Below are positions 45,564 to 53,095 of a stretch of 64,000 bases of DNA, piece by piece. The translations under genes were made by a program, and so were the position numbers. Where the stretch lies: the NCBI RefSeq assembly GCF_014322795.1, contig NZ_JAASTT010000006.1, forward strand, positions 1-64,000. Direction: 5' to 3'. The stretch is from Paenilisteria portnoyi. GTDB taxonomy: Bacteria; Bacillota; Bacilli; Lactobacillales; Listeriaceae. The notes under the pieces were generated by a model. The model did not search any database, had not been told where the DNA came from, and worked only from the letters and a program-made list of their open reading frames with translations. Position 1 is the first letter of the stretch, and each line of letters begins with the position of its first letter.

Positions 45564-46355
45564 CTATTTATACAGTTTAAAACTTTTAGTAACACTTGCA
45601 GAAGCTGAATACAACTTGTTTAATTTCACTGTACTAACTATGGTGCGATACATTACATATATGCCGATTCCATGTGTACCTACATAATTTAATGTATAGT
45701 CCCCTTGTCCATTAATATCATATCCATTTTTTTCAGCTCTTTTATCGGTTAGCTTACTCGACGCATTAATTGATAACGGGAATAAGCCTCTAGTGCCTCC
45801 AACTGATGTTCCTGTAGCTATCAATCCCGATTTATTGACATTATAAAAAGTTAGTAAACAAATCCAGCCGTCTGGATACAATACATGATAAACACGTGAC
45901 TCGACCTTATAACTTCTTGCTCCAAATTTTTCTGTTGTTGTTGCACGTAATAAATTGGTAACTGCAGTGTCAGAAACGTTCACTTCTAAAACTGTGCCAT
46001 CATCTAGCGTTGTAGTTGCACTAGCATACTGATTTTCTGGATTTTCAGCATCAGTTGTTAGTTCTAAGCTATCCGCCAATTCATTCGTCGCTTCAGTAAC
46101 TTCATTTTGTAAATCCTCTTTATATTCTTCTAAAATTTCTGGTTCTGTATTTTCAATGATGTCTTCCCGTTCAGCGTTTAATTTAGATTCATCATTTAAA
46201 TCTACGCTATTAATTTTTTTCTCTAACTCACTTACTGTTGTTATTGTCGCCTCATTTTCATTTTGTACAGTTGATGCCACAGCAAAAGACGTACTCGCTG
46301 TCCATGATATCATAACTCCTACCAATAAACTAGATATAATTGTTTTTTTCAACAT
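45564..46355 (-). CDS. Secreted protein with acidic propeptide-like segment, under quorum-sensing promoter
   Basis: 263 residues: signal peptide (MLKKTIISSLLVGVMISW..., cut near SFAVAS), a very acidic helical segment (about 30-135), LLRATT, then a beta-rich domain (SYKVESRVYHVLYPDGWICLLTFYNVNKSG ... GLFPLSINASS ... YTLNYVGTHGIGIYVMYRTIV). The last part resembles the 9965 product. Unknown function. AAGGTGGAG precedes the ATG and a LytTR-type promoter lies just upstream. Confidence 0.78.
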   Translation of the reverse strand: MLKKTIISSLLVGVMISWTASTSFAVASTVQNENEATITTVSELEKKINSVDLNDESKLNAEREDIIENTEPEILEEYKEDLQNEVTEATNELADSLELTTDAENPENQYASATTTLDDGTVLEVNVSDTAVTNLLRATTTEKFGARSYKVESRVYHVLYPDGWICLLTFYNVNKSGLIATGTSVGGTRGLFPLSINASSKLTDKRAEKNGYDINGQGDYTLNYVGTHGIGIYVMYRTIVSTVKLNKLYSASASVTKSFKLYK

Positions 46356-46392
46356 TTCTTCTCCACCTTTTTTTTATTTTTTATTAGATTTA

Positions 46393-46458
46393 AGGATAGC
46401 ACAAAAAGAATCAATAAAACCAAATCTGTCCTAGAAGGTCTTTTATTGATCCTGAACG
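46393..46458 (-). promoter_or_regulatory. LytTR-type promoter of the secreted-protein gene
   Basis: Minus strand: CGTTCAGGAT (46449-46458), CTTCTAGGAC (46428-46437), offset 21 bp, 29 nt, then TATCCT (46393-46398). Confidence 0.75.
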
Positions 46459-46517
46459 CTATCATTAATTGCTTTTATTCTCAATATCAAACAAAAAAAG
46501 GAATTTATAATAATTTT

Positions 46518-47132
46518 TTATTTTCTCTTTAAATCTTTATCTAGCTGTTCACGAAAATCTATCGTGTCTAACACCTGAACTTTATTATTGAAATTCTCCA
46601 ACTTCTCAATGAGAGCTGAATTTAAATTATTTTTACTGTCAGGTAAACCCGGCTCACTATTGCCGAATTTTAACGTCGTGTCTCCATCAACGAAATAAGT
46701 TCCATTCACTTGACCTTTAATCCAAAATGTCTTGCCATCTCCTGAATCCATCAGCATTAAAATATAGGTTTCGCCTGGTTGGAATAAAGGATAATCTTCA
46801 ATCTCCATCCCATCTTTCCCCTCCTGTAAAACATAGATAGCTTCATTATTTTTCTTGTTACCGGCATATACTTTTTCTAGTGAGCCTTCAAATTTTGTTT
46901 TTGCGACAATATTATTTCCACCTTCTACAATATTGTTTATTGCACCAATTTTAACTTCTGCAATTAAATCTGCTTCCTTAATTACCTGATCATACGTAAC
47001 GTCTTCAATCGATGTATGCACACTGGCTTTTAGCTCGTTGTTCGGTTTAGTACTCTCTTCAGCCTTTTCCTTACCACATGCAGTTAGTACCAAACAACTT
47101 AAAATTAGGATACATATTTTCTGTTTTTTCAT
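46518..47132 (-). CDS. Lipoprotein of unknown function, under quorum-sensing promoter
   Basis: About 204 residues with a lipobox LVLTAC after a 20-residue signal. The mature part (VTYDQVIKEADLIAEVKIGAI ... YVLQEGKDGMEIEDYPLFQPGETYILMLM) is similar in plan to the divergent lipoprotein at 47359 (ADLIAEVK / SPIIVEVVK; VLQEG / VLEDV; GETYILML / GKSYYLYL). The start is the ATG seven bases after AGAGGAG, not seven codons earlier. Confidence 0.8.
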   Translation of the reverse strand: MKKQKICILILSCLVLTACGKEKAEESTKPNNELKASVHTSIEDVTYDQVIKEADLIAEVKIGAINNIVEGGNNIVAKTKFEGSLEKVYAGNKKNNEAIYVLQEGKDGMEIEDYPLFQPGETYILMLMDSGDGKTFWIKGQVNGTYFVDGDTTLKFGNSEPGLPDSKNNLNSALIEKLENFNNKVQVLDTIDFREQLDKDLKRK

Positions 47133-47168
47133 GTAAGCACTCCTCTTTGTCATTGTTAATACGCTTTC

Positions 47169-47234
47169 ATCTTAACACACTTTAAGCCTACAAAACGGAT
47201 TTTATCGTGAAATGACGTTTATTCGTCTTAAACG
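47169..47234 (-). promoter_or_regulatory. LytTR-type promoter of the lipoprotein gene
   Basis: Minus strand: CGTTTAAGAC (47225-47234), ATTTCACGAT (47204-47213), offset 21 bp, 29 nt, then TAAGAT (47169-47174). Confidence 0.72.
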
Positions 47235-47358
47235 CTTCCATATTAGTGATACCAACTATTTTCTTAGTTTTAACTCGAATTTAAGTTAGGCATATTTGAG
47301 TAAAGATGTTATCATGTTTAGACATGGTGGAAAATAAAACCTAAAGGAGTCATTACTC

Positions 47359-48000
47359 GTGAAAAAAATCGCAATGACTAGCATTTTATTCGTATTTTTT
47401 GTAGCTGGATGCTCAGCGAATGGCACTACAAAAGAACAAAAATTAGAAATGGTTGATGAAAAAACCATGATCTCATCCTCTGGAAAATACGTTTCTCTTG
47501 CTTCCAGTCTTGAGGAATTGGAGAACACTTCGCCAATCATTGTAGAGGTTGTTAAAAATAACGAACAACAGACTGTAACGAAGGAAACCGAGCAAAATAT
47601 CATGCCGACCGAATTTTATACCATGAGCGGTGTCACCATAAAGAACATACAAAAAGATACCACCCACACGTTAAAAATTGGCGGCAAAATTGAAGTTTTG
47701 GAAGATGTAGCGAAGAATGTTCCCATTGAAGGCAAAAAGATTACGCTAACTTTGGATCATTACAAAAAAATGGAGATAGGGAAGTCTTATTATCTCTACC
47801 TCAAAAACAGTACATCCGATGATAACTATGTCTTGTCGAACGCATTTCTAAGTAAGTATCCTATTAATAGAGAAACTAAGAGTGCGCTTTTCTTGGTAGA
47901 AGATGACGCGACCCTTAGTTTAGAAAATACCGATTATCAGGATTTGTATGCAGACATATACGCGAAAATTTTACAGAAAAACCAAACAAGCGAAAAATAA
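47359..48000 (+). CDS. Lipoprotein of unknown function, divergent paralogue
   Basis: 213 residues starting at GTG after AAAGGAG. Lipobox FFVAGC. The mature part (SSLEELENTSPIIVEVVKN ... LKIGGKIEVLEDVAKNVPIEGK ... IGKSYYLYLKN) is a distant relative of the divergent 46518 product. The repeat promoter in the gap points away from this gene, so it may be unregulated by that system or use another promoter. A strong hairpin follows. Confidence 0.8.
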   Translation: MKKIAMTSILFVFFVAGCSANGTTKEQKLEMVDEKTMISSSGKYVSLASSLEELENTSPIIVEVVKNNEQQTVTKETEQNIMPTEFYTMSGVTIKNIQKDTTHTLKIGGKIEVLEDVAKNVPIEGKKITLTLDHYKKMEIGKSYYLYLKNSTSDDNYVLSNAFLSKYPINRETKSALFLVEDDATLSLENTDYQDLYADIYAKILQKNQTSEK

Positions 48001-48084
48001 TAATTCGATTAATTATCTGAAGTTAGACTTTGCCCTTACGTACTTAGAAGTGGGGGAAAAGCATTTAAACTCCAAAAACAGGAC

Positions 48085-48140
48085 AGCAGGAATCGTTGTA
48101 TAAAGCCATTTTAGAAATGGAGTATACAACAATCCCTGCT
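48085..48140 (+). terminator. Terminator of the plus-strand lipoprotein gene
   Basis: Long stem AGCAGGAATCGTTGTATA / TATACAACAATCCCTGCT with inner pairs CCATTT/AAATGG, followed by TATTTTTTAC. Confidence 0.8.
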
Positions 48141-48222
48141 TATTTTTTACTCTAGAAAGCCTTTATCATGGGCTCCCTCATATTCTATATAATACAAAAT
48201 ACTCATTTGAAATGCACTTTAT

Positions 48223-48657
48223 TTAAAGTACATTCATAAGCCATATAACAATAACGATGGCAAATACTATCACAGTGCCCCAAATAACTTTAGCATCTTT
48301 CCATACAACTTTTCCTTCTGGAATTTCCTGTTTTTCTCGGTGTGTTTCTATTTTTAGATTTGATGGGCTATCTCCAATAATTTGCACCTTAATTGGCACC
48401 AAGTTATGTATATCTATTTTTTCATTCAAAACAAAACGATATGGCTGATTGTCCACTAAAAATTCCAACTCACAAGAATCTGAATCTGAAGCTGGTAGGT
48501 ATAAACTTCTTTTTTCACCAGCTTGAAAGTTAGCACCTTTTTTCTTCTGATTACCACTCAATAAAGATGGTTGAGAAATGGTATAACCTGTTTTATTTTC
48601 TACTTTTATTTCATGGGCAACAATTGGACCAGTAAATAAATTATTTAAATTAGACAT
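48223..48657 (-). CDS. Tail-anchored membrane protein, unknown function
   Basis: About 144 residues: soluble beta-rich N-terminal part (IVAHEIKVENKTGYTISQPSLLSG ... LYLPASDSDSCELEFLVDNQPYRFVLNEKIDIHN) and one C-terminal membrane helix (VIWGTVIVFAIVIVIWLMNVL). No signal peptide, so the bulk is probably cytoplasmic. Start is the ATG after AAAAGGAG. No family recognised. Confidence 0.7.
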   Translation of the reverse strand: MSNLNNLFTGPIVAHEIKVENKTGYTISQPSLLSGNQKKKGANFQAGEKRSLYLPASDSDSCELEFLVDNQPYRFVLNEKIDIHNLVPIKVQIIGDSPSNLKIETHREKQEIPEGKVVWKDAKVIWGTVIVFAIVIVIWLMNVL

Positions 48658-48768
48658 TTCCTCACTCCTTTTATACACTCTAGTCTTAATATAGTATATA
48701 ATAAACTTCTTATAAAATCCATTACTTTCCTTCTCCCATCCTTAGTACGTACTGAACTCCACAAAAAA

Positions 48769-48803
48769 GCCCAGCATCCCAATTATCTCTTGGAATGCTA
48801 GAC
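48769..48803 (-). terminator. Terminator of namA
   Basis: AGCATTCCA / TGGGATGCT arms with one mismatch, extended by GTC/GGC-rich pairs, followed by TTTTTTG on the minus strand. Confidence 0.7.
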
Positions 48804-48825
48804 TCTTATTTTCCCCTCTATCTCC

Positions 48826-49842
48826 TCACCAACCACCACGCGAATACTGCTCAGGTGGCGTCACTTCTCCACGAACATCTTTCGCAGCTGTCCGTGCCCA
48901 ATACGGATCGCGCAACAACTCACGTCCTAAGAAAATCAAATCGGCGCGGTCATTTTGCAGAATTTCCTCTGCTTGAACGCCCGTCGTGATTAGGCCTACT
49001 GCGCCTGTCGCGATTCCTGCTCCTGTGCGAATTTTTTCAGCGAATGGTACTTGATAGCCTGGGTATACTTTCGGAATGGTGTTTACTAGCGCGCCACTGC
49101 TGACATCTAGTAAATCGGCGCCGTCTGCTTTCATCCATTTTGCAAACGGGATATAATCGTCTACTGTCAAACCGCCATGTGCGTAATCGGTCGCGGAAAT
49201 ACGGACGAAAAGTGGACCATCCCACACTTCACGAATGGCTTTAATCACATCTCCTAAAACGCGGTAACGGTTCCCTGCTGGGCCGCCATACTCGTCTTCG
49301 CGTAAATTCGAAATCGGTGATAGGAATTCGTGCAATAAATAGCCGTGCGCTGCGTGAATTTCAATGACATCAAATCCGGCTTCTTTCGCGCGGAAGGCTG
49401 CTTTTTTGAAATCCGCAACAACTTCTTCTATTTCTGCTGCTGTTAGTTCATGCGGTTTTTTGCTTTCATCATCAAATGCGACTGGGCTTGGTGCAACTGG
49501 ATCTACGTCTAAAACGGCTTTTCGACCAGCGTGTGCCAACTGGATTCCAGCTGCTCCTTTGTGATAATGCACGCCGTCAACGATTCGCTTCAAGGCTGGA
49601 ATTTGGGCGTCCTCCCATAATCCTAAATCGCCATGAGAAATCCGGCCAACCGCTTGTACCGCTGTTGCTTCTAAGATGATAAGGCCAACTTGACCTGCCG
49701 CGCGGGAAACGTAATGGGCAAAGTGGAAATCGTTCGCCACTCCGTCATCCGTCTCTACAGAATACATACACATTGGTGACATTGCCACACGGTTTTTCAA
49801 AGTAAGACCTTTCACTTTATACGTAGAAAACAATTTTGACAT
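48826..49842 (-). CDS. namA: NADPH dehydrogenase, old yellow enzyme family
   Basis: FMN-dependent reductase of enones and nitro compounds, 338 residues. Matches Yqj[13 protein letters not shown] with the FMN-tuning cysteine (about 26) and tyrosine (28), [26 protein letters not shown] with the substrate-binding histidines, [12 protein letters not shown] and [11 protein letters not shown]. Same place, next to whiA, as in Listeria. Monocistronic by its terminator. Confidence 0.95.
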   Translation of the reverse strand: MSKLFSTYKVKGLTLKNRVAMSPMCMYSVETDDGVANDFHFAHYVSRAAGQVGLIILEATAVQAVGRISHGDLGLWEDAQIPALKRIVDGVHYHKGAAGIQLAHAGRKAVLDVDPVAPSPVAFDDESKKPHELTAAEIEEVVADFKKAAFRAKEAGFDVIEIHAAHGYLLHEFLSPISNLREDEYGGPAGNRYRVLGDVIKAIREVWDGPLFVRISATDYAHGGLTVDDYIPFAKWMKADGADLLDVSSGALVNTIPKVYPGYQVPFAEKIRTGAGIATGAVGLITTGVQAEEILQNDRADLIFLGRELLRDPYWARTAAKDVRGEVTPPEQYSRGGW

Positions 49843-49872
49843 GATTTGATCGCATCCTTTTCTTAGTTATAT

Positions 49873-50841
49873 TTATTTTGATGGTATTCTAAGTCCTAAT
49901 TGTGACGGGGATTCGCCACTTCGCAGTTGGTCCGCGATTTGATCGAGTTTGCGCAAACGGTGGTTGATTCCTGATTTGCTGATTGGCCCGCTGGAAAGCA
50001 TGTCGCCGAGTTCTTGTAGCGTCACGTCTTCATATTGAACGCGCAGTACCGCGATTTCTCGCAATTTTTCAGGTAATGCTTCTAAGCCCACCGCCGCCGC
50101 GATAAATTTAATATTATCAATTTGCCGCACCGCCGCGTTAATCGTTTTATTCAAGTTTGCCGTCTCACAGTTCACAAGACGATTCACCGAATTCCGCATA
50201 TCGCGCATAATCCGCACATCTTCAAAATGAAGCAGCGCCCCAGTTGCCCCGATAATATTCAGAAATTCCGTGATTTTCTCCGCCTCTTTCAAGTACGTAA
50301 TATAGCCATTTCGGCGCTCCAACGTCCGCGCATTGAGCTTGAAACTGTTCATCAAACTACAAATCGCGTCATTATGCTCCTCATACACCGAGTTAATCTC
50401 CAAATGATAGGACGATGTCTCCGGATTATTCACCGACCCACTCGCCAAAAATGCTCCGCGAAGATAGGCCCGGCGCGCGTTCTTCGTCTTAATCAGCGCT
50501 GGATTAATCGCATTCTGAAACACGCCATCATTTAAAATCGCCAAATCGGCCAGAATCTCTTTCGTCTTAGCCTTCAGACGCACTATATAGACGTTATTTT
50601 TCTTCAATTTCATTTTTTTTCGTACCAATAATTCAATCGGAACTTGATACAATTCCTTCAAAAGTCGATACATTCGGCGCGCAATCGCTGCGTTCTCCGT
50701 CTGCACATCCACAACCATCATCTGGTTAGAGAACGAGACGGCACCATTCATGCGGATAAAAGCCGACAGTTCCACTTTTGCATCCGTCTTTGTAATATCT
50801 AAATTGGTTAATTCTTTCTTTGTTTCCGAGGCAAAGGACAT
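49873..50841 (-). CDS. whiA: DNA-binding protein WhiA
   Basis: 322 residues: N-terminal LAGLIDADG-homing-endonuclease-like fold ([22 protein letters not shown] region, catalytic residues not kept) and a C-terminal HTH ([32 protein letters not shown]). In Firmicutes it affects cell division and chromosome segregation. Follows yvcK by six bases in the conserved rapZ-yvcK-whiA operon. Confidence 0.97.
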   Translation of the reverse strand: MSFASETKKELTNLDITKTDAKVELSAFIRMNGAVSFSNQMMVVDVQTENAAIARRMYRLLKELYQVPIELLVRKKMKLKKNNVYIVRLKAKTKEILADLAILNDGVFQNAINPALIKTKNARRAYLRGAFLASGSVNNPETSSYHLEINSVYEEHNDAICSLMNSFKLNARTLERRNGYITYLKEAEKITEFLNIIGATGALLHFEDVRIMRDMRNSVNRLVNCETANLNKTINAAVRQIDNIKFIAAAVGLEALPEKLREIAVLRVQYEDVTLQELGDMLSSGPISKSGINHRLRKLDQIADQLRSGESPSQLGLRIPSK

Positions 50842-50847
50842 AGACCC

Positions 50848-51813
50848 TCATTCCTTTTCTTTCAAATTCATCAGAATCTGTAATAATGTATTCGTCACTT
50901 TATCCGCAGCGTGTCGCACCAAACCGCCTTCTGTGGAAAGTAGGTCCCCAGCAATGACGTTAATATTCAGCGCATGATCCTTCTCAAAATTCTGCTCGAC
51001 TTGCATAACATCATCAGGGAACATCAAATGTCGCGGCACTTCCGCCGTATTAATCATCATCGCGTCGATAATCGGCCGCCCCACATGGTTCAAAATAACC
51101 TGCGCATGATCTGCATCCGTGAAGAAATCCGTCTCCCCAACCTGCGTCAAAATGTTGCAAATATACACCTTATACGCCTTACTTTCAAAAATCGCATCCT
51201 GCAAATCCTGCACCAACAAACTCGGCAAAATACTCGTATACAGACTTCCCGGCCCAAGCACAATCAAATCCGCATCATGAATCGCCTCAATCGCGGCCGG
51301 CAATGCCTTCACATCATCCGGCGTAATAAACACGCGATCAATCGGCTGACCCTGCATCGGAATCACCGACTCCCCTTGCACGAGAGAGCCATCCTCCATA
51401 ATCGCATTCAAAATTAGCGGCCGATCCGTTGCTGGAATCACTTTCCCCCGAATCCGCATCGCCTTGCCAAGCACTTCAATCGCGTCCACGTAACTATCAT
51501 TCAACTGCGATAACGCCGTCAAAATAAGATTTCCAATCACGTGTCCCGACAAATCACCTTCCACTTTAAAACGATATTGCATCAAAGCTTCCATCCGCGG
51601 ATCCGTATTCGACAGCGCCACCATCACGTTCCGAATATCACCAGGCGGCAATACATCCATTTGCTCGCGAATCTTGCCCGAACTCCCGCCATCATCAGCA
51701 ACCGTGACAATCGCAGTCAAATCAATAGGTTGTTTTTTCAAGCCTCGCAGTATGACCGGCAAACCTGTCCCGCCGCCAATCACGACCACTTTCGGCTTTT
51801 CCGTCGCTGTCAT
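50848..51813 (-). CDS. yvcK: Gluconeogenesis factor YvcK/CofD-like
   Basis: 321 residues: VVVIGGGTGLPVILRGLK at the start, VTVADDGGSSGKIREQ, LPPGDIRNVMVALS, GHVIGNLIL and LGPGSLYTSILPSLL. This UDP-sugar-binding protein is needed for growth on gluconeogenic carbon sources and for cell-wall homeostasis. Two bases separate it from rapZ. Confidence 0.96.
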   Translation of the reverse strand: MTATEKPKVVVIGGGTGLPVILRGLKKQPIDLTAIVTVADDGGSSGKIREQMDVLPPGDIRNVMVALSNTDPRMEALMQYRFKVEGDLSGHVIGNLILTALSQLNDSYVDAIEVLGKAMRIRGKVIPATDRPLILNAIMEDGSLVQGESVIPMQGQPIDRVFITPDDVKALPAAIEAIHDADLIVLGPGSLYTSILPSLLVQDLQDAIFESKAYKVYICNILTQVGETDFFTDADHAQVILNHVGRPIIDAMMINTAEVPRHLMFPDDVMQVEQNFEKDHALNINVIAGDLLSTEGGLVRHAADKVTNTLLQILMNLKEKE

Positions 51814-51814
51814 C

Positions 51815-52690
51815 TCAGTTTCCCTTTCTGCGTTTCATATCCCGATGCGAAATTTGTGTTTCATATTTTGTTTTCAAATTATTACCAACGTACTCAGAAA
51901 GCGCCACAGACCGGTGTTGCCCACCCGTACAGCCAATCGCAATGACAAGTTGCGTCTTCCCTTCACGCTTATAATACGGCAATGTAAACAAGACCATATC
52001 CATCAATTTATTCAAGAAAGTCTCCGTCTCCGGCCATTTCATCACATAATTATACACATCTTTATCCAGTCCAGTCAGTGGCCGCATCTTATCAATATAA
52101 TGCGGATTCGGCAAGAAACGCACATCAAACACTAAGTCCGCATCAATCGGCAAACCATATTTAAACCCAAACGACATCACCTGCACATTAAAAACTTCCC
52201 GATCACTCGTCTGAAACTCATTATTCATCCGTTCCCGAAGCTCACGCGGCGCCAATGTCGACGTATTAATCACGAGTTGCGAACGACCCTTCAAGTCCTC
52301 CAACAATTCTCGTTCCTGCTTAATACCTTCCAAAACAGAACCATTCGGCTCAAGCGGGTGATGACGTCTCGTCTCCTTATAACGCGATACCAAAACCTGA
52401 TCATCCGCATCTAAAAACAGCATTTTCGTCGTAATAAATGACGTATTATCTAACTCATCCAACGCCGGCTGAATCGAATCGAAAAATTCACGTCCACGCA
52501 AATCCATTACAAGCGCAATTTTATTCATTTTTCCAGATTCCTTCATCAATTCCCAGAACTTCGGCAATAGACTCGGTGGTAAATTATCCACACAAAAATA
52601 TCCTAAATCCTCTAAAGATTGCATTGCGACAGTCTTTCCTGCCCCACTCATCCCCGTAATAATAACTAATTGCAAATGATTCGTCGCCAT
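51815..52690 (-). CDS. rapZ: RNase adapter/nucleotide-binding protein RapZ (YvcJ)
   Basis: About 291 residues: P-loop [16 protein letters not shown] motif in VMDLRGREF, and the C-terminal [17 protein letters not shown]-hydrolysing YvcJ in Bacillus, RapZ in E. coli. First gene of the rapZ-yvcK-whiA operon. ATG and an immediately preceding GTG are both possible; I use the ATG. Confidence 0.95.
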   Translation of the reverse strand: MATNHLQLVIITGMSGAGKTVAMQSLEDLGYFCVDNLPPSLLPKFWELMKESGKMNKIALVMDLRGREFFDSIQPALDELDNTSFITTKMLFLDADDQVLVSRYKETRRHHPLEPNGSVLEGIKQERELLEDLKGRSQLVINTSTLAPRELRERMNNEFQTSDREVFNVQVMSFGFKYGLPIDADLVFDVRFLPNPHYIDKMRPLTGLDKDVYNYVMKWPETETFLNKLMDMVLFTLPYYKREGKTQLVIAIGCTGGQHRSVALSEYVGNNLKTKYETQISHRDMKRRKGN

Positions 52691-53095
52691 CACTAGCCCA
52701 ACCTTTCCTATCTCAAAAAAGTAGTCCCATTATGCAAATTGACGCTACTTTCTTCTATACTAATACACAAACCCATTCTAACATATTCAAACCCAAAAAC
52801 CTAACAAAGTAAATCAGCCGGGCGTTTCATTTCCCTTTTCTAAATGGTCACAAAATATACACAACCTCTTTCCATTTTGCGGAAGTACTGTGTTTTTTAG
52901 TCGGTTCGACCATGATATTATATAGAAGTGGTAAGGGCACAGCACATTAAACAGACGGGAATCACCACAGGACGCAATAAGCAGAATAGATTGAAGGAGG
53001 AAATAAGCAATAAGCTCGTAACTATCTTTCACTTACATGCCAGTCACAAAAAGATTAAAAATTCAAAATAAATTTTATGGAGGAATTAATAAACA
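52691..53095. other. Divergent regulatory region of rapZ and the Ig-like protein gene
   Basis: A plus-strand TATTATATAG near 52914-52925 may be the -10 region of the secreted Ig-like protein gene, giving a leader of about 160 nt; the -35 box is not clear. No small gene with a ribosome site was found. Confidence 0.4.

Noticed and set aside
52814-53032. 72-codon minus-strand frame before the Ig-like protein gene
   Set aside because: No ribosome site, and it lies in the probable promoter and leader of the plus-strand gene.
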